DNA from: Phellopilus nigrolimitatus | Lineage: Eukaryota; Basidiomycota; Agaricomycetes; Hymenochaetales; Hymenochaetaceae | Assembly: GCA_021029095.1 (NCBI GenBank) | Contig: JAJOHG010000016.1 | Location: forward strand, 1-64,000 | Direction: 5' to 3' | DNA: 64,000 nucleotides | Shown here: positions 1-12,305 of the stretch, in pieces | Layout of the letters: every line of letters starts with the position of its first letter | Position numbering within the stretch: position 1 is the stretch's first letter | Translations under genes and position numbers: made by a program | Notes under the pieces: model-generated | Seen by the model: the letters and a program-made list of their open reading frames with translations, nothing else | Told to the model about the DNA's origin: nothing | Database searches by the model: none

Positions 1-214
1 AAGTCCGTCTGTCTTGCGACGATCTCTCTCCTCCTTAGAGACTCGTCCAATTTCCATGGCGTTGGGATCGGTTTGCTTCCCAGAAGTTGGCTCCCAGGCT
101 GCGCCACTGGAGCTGCGTTGGAAGCCTTCAGGGTCAGTCTTCTTCGTCAGGTTGTTGCCTGGGCTGGTACCAAAGCCCCAGACCAACGCTTGTCGCGCGT
201 GCTTGAGTTCAGCT
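1..214 (-). pseudogene. gag polyprotein, C-terminal part (continues past window start)
   Basis: Read on the minus strand from 214 down, the frame gives AELKHARQ (first codon completed across the insertion site), a low-complexity linker, then a DPNAMEIGRVSKEERDRR segment. In Ty3/gypsy gags this kind of segment immediately precedes the CCHC zinc knuckle, which would lie beyond position 1. It is in the same frame as the gag part ending at 6796 once the insertion is removed, so it is the displaced remainder of the same gene and not a second element. Confidence 0.75.
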
Positions 215-226
215 CATCAGGAAAAT
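215..226 (+). repeat. Left terminal inverted repeat of the cargo element
   Basis: The sequence is CATCAGGAAAAT, a perfect 12-bp inverse of 6782-6793, preceded by the target dinucleotide CT at 213-214. Confidence 0.8.
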
Positions 227-234
227 TACCGAAG

Positions 235-510
235 CTATACAGACCTATATAGGACTATATAGGAAATATAGCTCTATAGTACTCCATAGATATCCCCCCC
301 TTATATAGTGCTATATAGGAGCCCGTAGTGCCGTAGTCTGTAGGTGTCTGTAGCTCTGTAGGTCTGTAGCACTGTAGGCCTGTAGCACTGAAGTTCATAG
401 TTACATAGTATTGTAGGCCTGTAACACTGATGTTCATAGCACTGTAGGCCCATAGCACTGATGCTCATAGCGCTGTAGCTGCATAGTCTGTAGTCTGTTG
501 GCCTGTAGTT
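235..510 (+). repeat. Degenerate CTGTAG/CCTGTAG subterminal repeats
   Basis: The words ctgtag, cctgtag, gtagcactg and ctatatag recur at irregular 8-20 bp spacing, with no constant period. The same vocabulary in the opposite orientation fills 6432-6770 at the other end of the element. Open frames here are low-complexity by-products of the repeat. Confidence 0.7.
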
Positions 511-803
511 GTGCAGAATATATAGGGTGGTTGGTGGAGAGGGGGCAGTGCTATTGTGAGAAATGTTCTATATTGCAGCTCTACATACGGACATTGGGAA
601 ACCACTACATATGGGTAATCCAAAAAAAGGGGGAGGGTGAGGGGAAGGGATAAGCTTCATAAGAGGAAGCGGAGGAAATGGGATGGGAACATACAGGATA
701 GGCACTCACCTCATACTCAAGAGGCGGCGAGCCCTAAGATCGTGAACCCCTGAGACCTAGATACAAAATATCGTAAACAATTCTGCTCCCCCTATCCGTG
801 GCT

Positions 804-3288
<2,485 letters not shown>

Positions 3289-3416
3289 GATATTCACGCG
3301 CAGCGTTATGCGCCTGCTTCCAAAGCTGCGTCCGGACAGGATGGACTTGAAGCAAGAGAAAAAGACGTGGTAAGAAAAAGTCAAGTTCAACATGTCCTAT
3401 TTGGGCCGTAACCGTT

Positions 3417-3450
3417 ACATTTGTGACATATCACAAGTTTGCGAAATTTT
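3417..3450 (+). repeat. Left inverted repeat of the nested unit
   Basis: It is partly palindromic (TTGTGACATATCACAA) and inversely matches 5579-5612 with a few mismatches. Confidence 0.55.
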
Positions 3451-3467
3451 GCTTAAGTCCTATTCTC

Positions 3468-3700
3468 GGTATCATGAAGAACGCATACAAGCTCTCGACG
3501 CTCACCGGAACGCAGGTGCTCCTGCTCGTCGTCTCCGAGACCGGGCCCGTGTATACATTCACCGCCAAGCTGCAGCCGCTCGTCCCGCCGCCCAAAGGCA
3601 AGAACCTCATCCAGGCCTGCCTCAACGTGCCGCGCGCGCTCCCCTCGAACATGCCCTTGGCGCGCCGCTTGACCGCTCGGCCCCCAGTAGATGCAGGCGC
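3468..3700 (+). pseudogene. MADS-box (MCM1/SRF-type) domain fragment
   Basis: The translation IMKNAYKLSTLTGTQVLLLV, continuing VSETGPVYTFTAKLQPLV and GKNLIQACLNVP, is the C-terminal two-thirds of an SRF/MCM1-class MADS domain (dimerisation strands and SAM-type extension). The DNA-contacting first helix upstream is degenerate: the expected RRHITFSKRK block is unrecognisable, where the inverted repeat begins. It cannot encode a functional DNA-binding factor. A Gln/Tyr-rich tail resembling MCM1 follows at 4670-4904, beyond RPL5 sequence. Confidence 0.75.
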
Positions 3701-3948
3701 CCCCCGCGTAGGCCGGCAACAGCCCCAACCAGCCGGAGATGGCGAGCATGCGGGCCTTGGGCGGCGCGTGCACATCCCCGGCGGGCTCTGCATCAGCGGC
3801 GCGCGACCCGGCCCATGAGGACGACTTGGACGGCGACCATGGCGATGAGGTCGAGACGGAGGGCAAAAAGCGCGGCTACGCGTGCCGCCGCACGTCCGCC
3901 TCCAAAACGCAGGCTGCAGCGGGTGCAGCCCGACCTCGCCGAGCCCCG

Positions 3949-4642
3949 CATCAACCACGGCCTGACGAACTGGTCTGCTGGTGAGCCCGACCTCTCGAGA
4001 CTCTGAAAGAATGACTTTTTTGGTTCTAATATACATTTCTCAATAATTGCGCTACTAGTCTTCTCCGTGTGCGTCGCGCCCTCACCGAACTCGGCTTCGC
4101 TGACAAGTACGAGGGTGTCGTCGAGCCCGATGGTGAACTCACCCTCACTGAGGCGTTCAACAAGGAGGATGCACCCCGCCCTTTCAAATGCTACCTCGAC
4201 GTCGGCCTCCGCCGTACCTCGAGCGGCTCCCGTGTCTTCGGCGCGATGAAGGGTGCGTCGGATGGCAGTATTCCGCACTCGGAGAGGTGTTTCCACGACC
4301 CGGAGGCGAAGACACTCGACGCCGAAGTGCTGAAGAAGTACATGGAATCGCTCGAGGAGGAGGACAACGGGCTCTTCAAGAAGCAGTTCGCGATGTACCT
4401 CGCGGATGGTGTTGGCTCGGAGGACATGGAGGAGATCTACACGAATGCGTACGCTGCGATCCGTCGAGGACCCGACATTCAAGCCGACGGAGAAGTCGAA
4501 GGACTGGAAGGCGGAGAGCCTCAAGCACAAGACACACCGTCTCACACACGAGCAGCGCGTCGAGAACATCCAGACGAAGTTCAAGACGTTCCAGGCAGGC
4601 AGGAGTGCCGAAGCGGAGATTGACGAGGACGAGGAGGAATAA
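3949..4642 (+). pseudogene. 60S ribosomal protein L5 (uL18), truncated and decayed
   Basis: The fragment begins at INHGLTNWSA, about residue 100 of the roughly 297-residue family. It continues after an intron at 3981-4058 with RRALTELGFADKYEGVVEPD and PRPFKCYLDVGLRRTS, SRVFGAMKGASDG. Family residues are missing near SIPHSERCF, and about eight are missing between EVLKKY and MESLEEED. At about 4465 a one-base insertion shifts the frame; the C-terminus EDPTFKPTEKSKDWKAESLK through a DEDEEE tail is read in the next frame and stops at 4642. The N-terminal third is absent. L5 binds 5S rRNA, so a working copy must exist elsewhere. Confidence 0.85.
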
Positions 4643-4669
4643 ATCCGACACATTTTTTCGGTTGAGTTG

Positions 4670-4904
4670 GAAGAGGTGTTGCACCTCAACCTCCTGCCGG
4701 GAACCGCGCAGTCCGGTGCGCCAAGCATGCCGATGGACGCGACGCCGTACTCGACGTCGGGTGCGCCCGCACCGGGAGTGCAGAGGGTGGACACCCGCAG
4801 CTGGGCCTGCCCCAGGGACAGATGTACCCCACCCAGGCGTGCACCACCCCATGATGGGTGCGCAGTCGTACTACCAGCCGCCGACTGGGATGGCCGGAGC
4901 GTAG
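4670..4904 (+). pseudogene. MCM1-like C-terminal tail fragment
   Basis: The pieces SMPMDATPYSTSGAPAPGV, GGHPQLGLPQGQMYPTQA and HHPMMGAQSYYQPPTGMAGA lie in different frames and end with a stop at 4904. The composition (Gly, Pro, Gln, Tyr, Met) and the QMYPTQ and HHPMM words look like the activation tail of basidiomycete MCM1 homologues. That match is from recognition, not alignment. With the MADS core at 3468-3700 it suggests one MCM1 copy interrupted by the RPL5 fragment. Confidence 0.45.
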
Positions 4905-6431
4905 GGACCCGGGCTCCGCAGGGTGGGCCGCCCGCGAGGTATAGGAGGGGTGTATGAGGAAAGGAGGCTGTATATGTTGGTGATGTACATATGCTTTTCT
5001 CTTCCTCCCTCCCGTGCCATTTGGACGGAGATATATCTTGTGTTGCGATATGAACCGCTCTCCATTGCCCTAAAGTTCCTTTCTCTTTATCTTCCTTCGA
5101 GCCTTCTCATTCGTCCCTATCGCTGCTTTGTATGTTGTATGGTGCCTCCACTTTCCACATACCTCCCATTTTTTCTGTCTTCTGTTTTCTGTCTTCGAAG
5201 CTGTATCCGAATGGGTGAGAAATGATACTCGACCTCTCGTCTCGAGTTCGGTTCTCTTTCCCTCGCACCCCGTCTCCTATGTATTACTGTGGGCATCCCT
5301 GTCTCTTTACATGCCTTGTGCTTTCTGAAGCTTCCTTCACACCGAATCAATCAATAGAACTGTGCCTTTCTTGAACCTGAGTATGAGCAATGATGCTTTC
5401 TGCCACCTGTTAATTGTGATAGTCAGACAAATTGAATCCCATCCAAGTCCATGATTTTACCAAAAAAATCCATCTACTGGGTATTATATTAGCAACTAGT
5501 AATCAAATTTCTATCATGTGGGGGCTTGACCAAGTGTTTGCTGAGTCCTCCACACAGGACACCGGACACCAAATTGTGTAAAATGCGCAAAAGTGTGACA
5601 TGTCACAAATGTGACTTGTATCGATCTTCACATTAAGATTGATACAAAATATTTGTCTCCACACCTCCTCCAGCTATGCTTTCCCAGTAAGTGCCCATTT
5701 TGCCTTTGTGTGTAATATTGATAATGTACAACTTGCCCACATCCATCCTAGAGCACAGGTTAGGTTGATCTGTGGTTTTAGCATTTTGCTAATAGTACAA
5801 CATGTTCTGCTCCGAATTTAATGATTGTATATGTGAAATGTGCACACTGTTGAGGTCCACAATATGCAAAAACATGCATTTGCATTGGTGCAGTATTTGT
5901 AGCAGGAGAGGCAAACAAGTCATCAAAACCCATGGGTATTGTCCACATTCTTGCACATGAAGAACACTACGAAAGAGCTTCAGACACTAGAGAAACTCTC
6001 AACAAATGCCACATACAAATTCCCCCTCTGTTGTACTGATAGCTTGCTGCTAGAGTCCAGGCCAGAAGTGTTTTTCCAGTGACTGTGGGCTATGAACCTG
6101 AGTTGCTGACTTTTCTGAGGTTCAACAGTGCATCCATTGTCACCAAGCCATCTGGTAAAGATCACCACCTCCTGCAATGAAGAGCTATCTCTCTTGTTTC
6201 ACCCTTCTCTCCCTCATCCTTGAGTTGGAGGCTGTAGACTTTTTTTCCCTCCAGGGATAATGGAATTGTGTTTAAAAGAGGTCTTTGCAGCCCAGAGAGA
6301 TACTTCCTACAAATCATTGATATGCTTCTGGATCTCTAAGCTATTTTCTATGAGCCTTCCATATGCTTCCCAGTCAACAAGCTATTTCCTATGGCCCTTC
6401 CATATACTTCCCAAGCTGCCAAGCTATATAC
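4905..6431. other. Non-coding interior of the cargo element
   Basis: 4960-5370 is T/C-rich and looks like the 3' UTR of the captured gene. 5370-6430 is AT-rich with no frame of recognisable composition or splice-linked exons. The right inverted repeat of the nested unit lies at 5579-5612. Confidence 0.5.
5579..5612 (-). repeat. Right inverted repeat of the nested unit
   Basis: It is the inverse of 3417-3450, with the core TGTGACATGTCACA followed outward by AATGT. Confidence 0.55.
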
Positions 6432-6770
6432 TACACAGCTACAGGGAGATACATACTCCTACAGTGCTGCCATGCTATACAACTATACAGCTACAGGGAG
6501 CTACAGGTGCTACCAAACTATATACTACACAGCTACAGGGAGCTACATACTCCTACAGTGCTGCCATGCTATACAACTATACAGCTACAGGGAGCTACAG
6601 GTGCTACCAAACTATATACTACACAGCTACAGGGAGCTACATACTCCTACAAGTGCTATGAAGCTATATACTGCACAGCTACAAGGAGCTACAGACTCCT
6701 ATAATGCTATATGTGCCTATGCACAATGTGCAATTGACGCTGCAGACACTACACAGTGCTACAGTGCAAT
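6432..6770 (-). repeat. 94-bp tandem repeat plus degenerate CTACAG repeats
   Basis: A 94-bp unit starts at 6435, recurs at 6529 and at 6623, nearly identical for two units and then a partial third. Inside each unit acagctacagggagctac is itself repeated. The tract grades into irregular ctacag words up to 6770. It is the inverted counterpart of the CTGTAG repeats at 235-510, as expected for subterminal repeats of one element. Confidence 0.8.
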
Positions 6771-6781
6771 GCAGGAAATAC

Positions 6782-6793
6782 ATTTTCCTGATG
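6782..6793 (-). repeat. Right terminal inverted repeat of the cargo element
   Basis: The sequence is ATTTTCCTGATG, complementary to 215-226, followed by the second copy of the CT target dinucleotide at 6794-6795. Confidence 0.8.
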
Positions 6794-6795
6794 CT

Positions 6796-7733
6796 TGGCG
6801 TCGTAGGTTCTGTTGGGCTTTGCTGGCTTCGGTGTACCATCCTTCAAGTGTAGTAGGCTCGCCTCGATTGTAGATCTTGTCTGCAATGCTGGATTTGAGA
6901 CCTCGGCGGAAGTACTCAATGAGGGGTTCCTCTTGAGTGAACCCGGCTTGGAGGGCGAGACTCTTGAATGTAGCGATGAAGCCGTCGACATCGTCGTCCT
7001 GTTTGCAATTGGCGATTGCAAATGACGCATCCTGTTTGGCATTGACAGGGAGGAACTGGGTGTCGAAGGCTTTGGCGAAGTCTGCCCAGGTTCCGTATTC
7101 TGCCGTGTCCGTGTATGTCTTGTACTTATTGCTGGCGAAAGTAGCGGCTGAACCAGTCTTCATGAATGAAAGGACGAACGTGATTTTGTGCAGATCGGTC
7201 TTGTAGATGTCCTTGTTGCCTCGTAGATAGGCCTGGCAGGCATCCCAAAAGTATTGGGCATTGCTGCGCTTGCCATCGAAGTCAGGGGGCTTGGCGAATG
7301 CGATTTCTTTGGTGCTCATGGTGGGGCTTGGTGTGACGGCCGGTACTGTGGTCTGTGGTGGAGTATTTGGTCGAGTAGGAACGTGAGGTGGTGCAGTGGA
7401 ATTGTCGTCAAGCGATGTTTGAGATAACGATCGAGTGATTACGTCAACAGGGTCGATATGCTGTGGTGGCGTTGGTATTTCGATAGGTCGGCTTGAGTGT
7501 TCGCGGGGTCGGACGTTTTGGAGGATTCCAAATTCGTGGTAACGGTATAAAAGTTCGGTGTGTGGATCGCCTCCTTCAAGAAATACTTTCCAGGCAATTC
7601 GTCCGTCCGATCTCCTTCTGAGGGTGAGTGGATAGGTTCCCGCAGTTGGGTAGGGTTGATCGGTGGGCCAGACCGCGTTAGCGGGGAGTTTGGGTAGGGT
7701 AGAAATTTTGTCTAGACGTTGATACGTCGACAA
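6796..7733 (-). pseudogene. gag polyprotein, N-terminal part, disrupted by insertion
   Basis: This is an open frame of about 310 codons on the minus strand. The first in-frame ATG is at 7319, which begins MSTKEIAFAKPPDFDG; the frame is open upstream to 7733 without an ATG. The part after this Met matches the retrotransposon gag family: a helical capsid-like stretch with a TWADFAKAFDTQF segment and a following LIEYFRRGLKSSI segment. The frame ends at the DNA element at 6793; the last few codons before the apparent stop belong to the inserted element. Gag would form the cytoplasmic virus-like particle of the retrotransposon. The remaining gag codons are at 1-214. Confidence 0.8.
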
Positions 7734-7754
7734 TCAAAAGACAGCTTGACCTAA

Positions 7755-8261
7755 TGTTACGGAGTAACAGGGTCTTGCCTAATGGAGCGAGGAGCGTGAC
7801 TTGTGGACAGTGACGTGACGAGTGACGTGAGGCTTGACTGTGACAAGGCGACAATGACTATGGCAAGACTGTGAAGCGCAGGGCGCAAGACTATGAAGAG
7901 CAAAGGCGATGAATAGCAAGACTATGCTAGCTACTGAACAAGGAGGTCAAGCTGGGGCTTAAGGTCCCAGCGATGTACCTATATATACTGTGAGGCTGAC
8001 TATGATGTCAGCGGAGCTATGGAGTCATGCGCAGCATGACATGAGGGGAACGTGAGGGAAAGGCCCGTAAGGGGCGTGTACAGTGGAGCGTGGAACGAGG
8101 CAGTGGAGTGTGGAGTGGGGAACACCCAGGAGGGGCGCGTACAATGAGGAAGGGGTCAGGCCATGAACTAAGGGAAAGATAATGGAAAGGTGAAGGGCCT
8201 GACTAAGCAAGGAAGGAATGATGTAAGGGGGGTCGTGAGGTAAGCAAGGTAAGTTCTAACA
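7755..8261 (-). repeat. 5' long terminal repeat of the gypsy element
   Basis: The minus-strand sequence starts TGTTAGAAC and ends GTAACA, giving the TG...CA ends with a 5-bp terminal inverted repeat expected of an LTR, 507 bp long. A TATA-like tract (ctatatatac) lies at 7979-7988, inside the LTR. The outer edge abuts the palindrome arm that begins at 8262. The matching 3' LTR would lie outside the window, so identity as an LTR is inferred from the ends and from gag following it. Confidence 0.65.
7979..7988 (-). promoter_or_regulatory. TATA-like box in the LTR
   Basis: The tract ctatatatac within the LTR is a plausible Pol II core promoter of the retrotransposon. It is inferred from position only. 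Confidence 0.35.
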
Positions 8262-9184
8262 GGTGAAGGGTTAAGTGAGCGATGGTTCACTCGAAGATCC
8301 GCACATCCGAGAACAATCAAGCTTTTGGATGTGATGACTTATCTGACTACGCATCTCCCACTCAGTCCAAATCAGAAAGTAGAACCCTATTTGAGTATGC
8401 ATGAAGCATGTGTTTGTGTGCCTGAGCAAATGCGAAGTTACCGGCTCCAGGTGGGCGTGGAAAGTCTTCGCCGCTCCAAATAAAGAAGCCAGAACCTGTT
8501 CGCGTCCTGTTGTCCCGCCACTCGTCATTCTCTATGGTGCAACATCAGCTCAACTAATTCAGACCGTAGTATTGTCTTGTAATATGCACCCGAAACAATC
8601 CTTTTTCAATGAATGTTTCGTTCAGCTGAAGAAATCTATCGCAGTCTTTTTTTGCACAAACAGCACTGACGGAAACAGACTTTCTGCCTTGTTGAGAGTG
8701 ACAGACGTCTTTCAAAGCCTTCCCGTACTTACTAAGCTCGAAAGGGGGGACTCTTTTCTTACAAGAGGTCTTGTATGATGTTTATACCGCGCAGCGCTGT
8801 AACTTGTGCGGAGTCTGAAACTACCATCGGAGCTCTAAAGTACGCGTCGACATCACGTTTCTAGCGGAAACTACGAAAAGCCCCATGGCTCCGACTCGCG
8901 TCGACAAGCTATGATGGCAATTGGAAGTTAAACTGAGAATCGCGCAGCTTCTCCAGTGCGGCTCCCTAGGCCCGATCGCCACTCACGGCTGCCGGCAGCG
9001 TTCGCGCGCGGCTTTGAGCGGGAAAGCTTCTGTGTCTTCCGTTTCTACTGCCTTGACCTGGTTGAGCATAAGTGTGCGCGCCTTGTAGAGCAGGAAGGGG
9101 ATATATTCTAGTGCAGACGGGTCGGGAAGTACAAGGTCGACGAGTGACTTGTACGCGCCTGAAGTGCAAACAAGAAGAAATATA
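8262..9184 (+). repeat. Left arm of a 923-bp-arm palindrome
   Basis: The arm is inversely repeated at 10287-11209 with no length difference. The long translations inside (125, 85 and 66 residues) are identical in both copies. The outer end is the first base after the LTR. It contains, in inverted orientation, an exon-like frame described under 10305-10490. Confidence 0.9.
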
Positions 9185-9350
9185 GAAGTTTACACGTACA
9201 TGTAACTCGGAATTTCTGCGAGTAGACGACTAATAATACTCGACCACGTTGAATAATCAATTTTAATGATGGACTTGTCAGATATCTACCATGTCAAACA
9301 GCAATTCAAGCTAGGCATGTTTATTTGTTCTTGTAAGTAACCAAATTGGA
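9182..9350 (+). repeat. Direct repeat A in the palindrome spacer
   Basis: The sequence from acatgtaactcggaatttc through caaattgga is about 85-90% identical, by eye, to 10115-10286 in the same orientation. It directly follows the left arm. Confidence 0.8.
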
Positions 9351-10114
9351 GTTTAAAGACCCTTTCCAAACACGAGAATTCCGGTCCTGTTCTCCTGGAT
9401 TTCATAAAGCGATCTCAGCCTCCTCTAACAAATCTCAATGTCGGTGCAGAGTTCGCGAGAGAAGAGTCCCTTCTCGAAGTCCTGCGGCTCCTGCCCACGT
9501 TACAGAGCATATCAATTTTTTATGCACCCCTTTCGGTTAAGTTTTTGGAAGCGTGTTCTATCCGGGAAAGGCGAACAAGCGCTGTGTCCGTTGCTGCGTC
9601 GGATTGTCGTTTGTAAAGTGACTGGATGGAGAGGCATGGAATCTTCAGTCACTCAGATGCCCCTGACCAGACGGACCATGTTTAAAGAGTTCAATCACTT
9701 CATTATCGAGGACGTTGATTGTGATATGGATAAGGTAATAGGTATGGAGTCAATACGCGACTGCATGAAAGAGGGATTTAAAACTCGTCGCCGTTCCTGA
9801 CTTGCTAACAAGCTTCTTGTATTAATTTGCTAAATTATTTAGCTTTAACTGCTTGACTATGTCTGCTGTACATATCGTGTCGTGTTTGGTAAAAACAGTT
9901 TTTCTGTGCTAAATTGAAAATCACCGAGCAACGTCGTCCGAGGCCCTCATCTGCTATAATCTCAGCAACCATATTTGCTGGCTTTCTAACAGTACCTGTT
10001 CAAGAACATCTTTGAGTGCATTGAAGCTTCCTCAGAGTATCCATCCAGAATCAAAACTTGAGTATACAAAACATGATACATGTATGAGTGAAATAATACA
10101 TCCTATAAAGGGTC

Positions 10115-10286
10115 TATAGAAATTCACACATACATGTAGCTCGGAATTTCCGCGAATAGATGACTAATAATACTTGACCACGCTGAATTATCAGTCTTGA
10201 CGATGGACTCGTCAGACTTCTACCATGGCAAACAGCAATAAACGCTGGGCATGATTCTTTGTTTTGTAACTAAACAAACTGAAGCT
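10115..10286 (+). repeat. Direct repeat B in the palindrome spacer
   Basis: This is the same-orientation partner of 9182-9350 and runs straight into the right arm. Because A and B are direct while the arms are inverted, the structure is more than a simple hairpin duplication. 9351-10114 between them shows no recognisable gene. Confidence 0.8.
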
Positions 10287-11209
10287 TATATTTCTTCTTG
10301 TTTGCACTTCAGGCGCGTACAAGTCACTCGTCGACCTTGTACTTCCCGACCCGTCTGCACTAGAATATATCCCCTTCCTGCTCTACAAGGCGCGCACACT
10401 TATGCTCAACCAGGTCAAGGCAGTAGAAACGGAAGACACAGAAGCTTTCCCGCTCAAAGCCGCGCGCGAACGCTGCCGGCAGCCGTGAGTGGCGATCGGG
10501 CCTAGGGAGCCGCACTGGAGAAGCTGCGCGATTCTCAGTTTAACTTCCAATTGCCATCATAGCTTGTCGACGCGAGTCGGAGCCATGGGGCTTTTCGTAG
10601 TTTCCGCTAGAAACGTGATGTCGACGCGTACTTTAGAGCTCCGATGGTAGTTTCAGACTCCGCACAAGTTACAGCGCTGCGCGGTATAAACATCATACAA
10701 GACCTCTTGTAAGAAAAGAGTCCCCCCTTTCGAGCTTAGTAAGTACGGGAAGGCTTTGAAAGACGTCTGTCACTCTCAACAAGGCAGAAAGTCTGTTTCC
10801 GTCAGTGCTGTTTGTGCAAAAAAAGACTGCGATAGATTTCTTCAGCTGAACGAAACATTCATTGAAAAAGGATTGTTTCGGGTGCATATTACAAGACAAT
10901 ACTACGGTCTGAATTAGTTGAGCTGATGTTGCACCATAGAGAATGACGAGTGGCGGGACAACAGGACGCGAACAGGTTCTGGCTTCTTTATTTGGAGCGG
11001 CGAAGACTTTCCACGCCCACCTGGAGCCGGTAACTTCGCATTTGCTCAGGCACACAAACACATGCTTCATGCATACTCAAATAGGGTTCTACTTTCTGAT
11101 TTGGACTGAGTGGGAGATGCGTAGTCAGATAAGTCATCACATCCAAAAGCTTGATTGTTCTCGGATGTGCGGATCTTCGAGTGAACCATCGCTCACTTAA
11201 CCCTTCACC
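10287..11209 (-). repeat. Right arm of the palindrome
   Basis: This is the inverse of 8262-9184, 923 bp, apparently identical. The homology stops outward at 11209/11210 (cttcacc|agcgcacgg), exactly where the left copy meets the LTR. The arms are separated by 1,102 bp. Confidence 0.9.
10305..10490 (+). pseudogene. Exon-like fragment of an unidentified gene
   Basis: An intron-like 3' end (tttgcacttcag) is followed by an open frame starting GAYKSLVDLVLPDPSALEYI. It continues with a helical charged stretch (LLYKARTLMLNQVKAVE) and stops near 10490. The composition is that of a real coding exon rather than chance sequence, but I do not recognise the family. The same fragment lies inverted in the left arm (about 8984-9167, minus strand). 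No flanking exons were found, so both copies look like gene debris. Confidence 0.4.
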
Positions 11210-12305
11210 AGCGCACGGTATTGAGAGCCATTTTTGCTCTTTGAGTATCCTTCGAGGCAATCACGCCACTGTCGAGACAACGTGTTTTAATGTCAAAGTG
11301 CGTCTCACTGCGCTCTCGACCGAGGCTGTGCGGGGAGCCAGAAAAGTCATGCATGCATCGGCGCTTCTTTTCCCTACACACGTGGGTGGTGCGAACTCGG
11401 CAAAGGTTTCTTTGTTCAGAGATTGTGGCTGCTGCGTCACCTTATGCTTTGGGGGCCGGAGTTTCTGGGCACGTTCTTTATTGCGAGAAGGGGCGTTAAC
11501 CACCGAGAAAAGCACATTGCGAAGATGCTGACATGGTCGTCTGTATGTCTGGGCGTCTCGCGATTTGTACTTAAGGACAGAACTGAATTTCGTGATATTG
11601 CGAGTTATGAAGATCAATAGCATCGATTTGCAATGAAAACGAATGAGGTATGGCTGAAAGAGTCTACGCATACACACGTTACACCACACAGTCCAGTCCA
11701 GAGTCTGCCAGTGATGATTGCACATCCATTCTTGTATACGAAACGCAGATTCAGGCCGTGAAACGTGTCATCCCTCAAATTTCCAGTGTTTCATCTGTAC
11801 AATCCTCGCTGATGATATCATGGAGACTAGTTTTAATGTCGAACTGCATTGTACAGAACCCCTTGCAGTGATTTCGTTAATCGGAGTACGCACCGTGCAA
11901 AACAGCCTGTCTTATTCTTTATTTTCTCCATCAGGGTCCGAGCGACAAAAGATTAATCTCACAGAACGTCTCGACTGGCTCCATACACGAGGCTGAGCGA
12001 GAATAATAGAAGAAGACGCGAACAATGGCGGCTGCGAAGCAGACCCGCTTGACCGGTCAGCGATGTGGCTGGATTTCCTGATTCGGCATGCGATCGTGAC
12101 GGACGCGACAATGGATGTCACGCATTTGCCTTTTCGAACTCCAACCACCATCTCACCAGCCACAGTGCACACAGCACGAGGCACGCAGACTAGCCAGCCA
12201 CAGGACTCTTTGTGTCCTCGTACAGGTTAGTTTAAAAGGAGCGAATAAACGGTAAGCCAACATCCGCTCTCCCCTCTCCGTACTCTTACTGACTTTTCGC
12301 CCTTC
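11210..12305. other. Intergenic region, no gene seen
   Basis: Open frames here are short, overlapping on both strands and of non-coding composition. The last 70 bases before 12306 are pyrimidine-rich and form the likely 5' UTR/promoter of the FunK1 gene. Confidence 0.5.

Larger units (their letters stand above)
3417..5612. mobile_element. Nested inverted-repeat unit carrying MADS-box and RPL5 pieces
   Basis: The left end reads ACATTTGTGACATATCACA then a TTTGCG-rich stretch. The right end (complement of 5579-5612) reads ACATTTGTGACATGTCACA then the same TTTGCG stretch. These are imperfect inverted repeats of about 33 bp facing inward. No clear target duplication is visible at 3416/5613, so the exact edges and the element class are uncertain. 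No transposase is seen. Everything recognisable between the repeats is host gene debris. Confidence 0.5.

Noticed and set aside
3793..4794. A 333-codon minus-strand open frame
   Set aside because: It is antisense to the RPL5 and MCM1-like fragments and matches no family.
6260..6873. Three long overlapping Tyr/Thr/Gln-rich open frames
   Set aside because: They are translations of the 94-bp and CTACAG tandem repeats in all three frames; no start context or conserved composition.
6759..7733. Gag frame as a complete 324-residue protein
   Set aside because: The last dozen codons and stop come from the inserted element; the true gag continues at 214 on the other side.
8401..8778. A 125-codon frame in both palindrome arms
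   Set aside because: Its composition is not coding-like, it has no domain features, and it is open in both arms only because the arms are identical.
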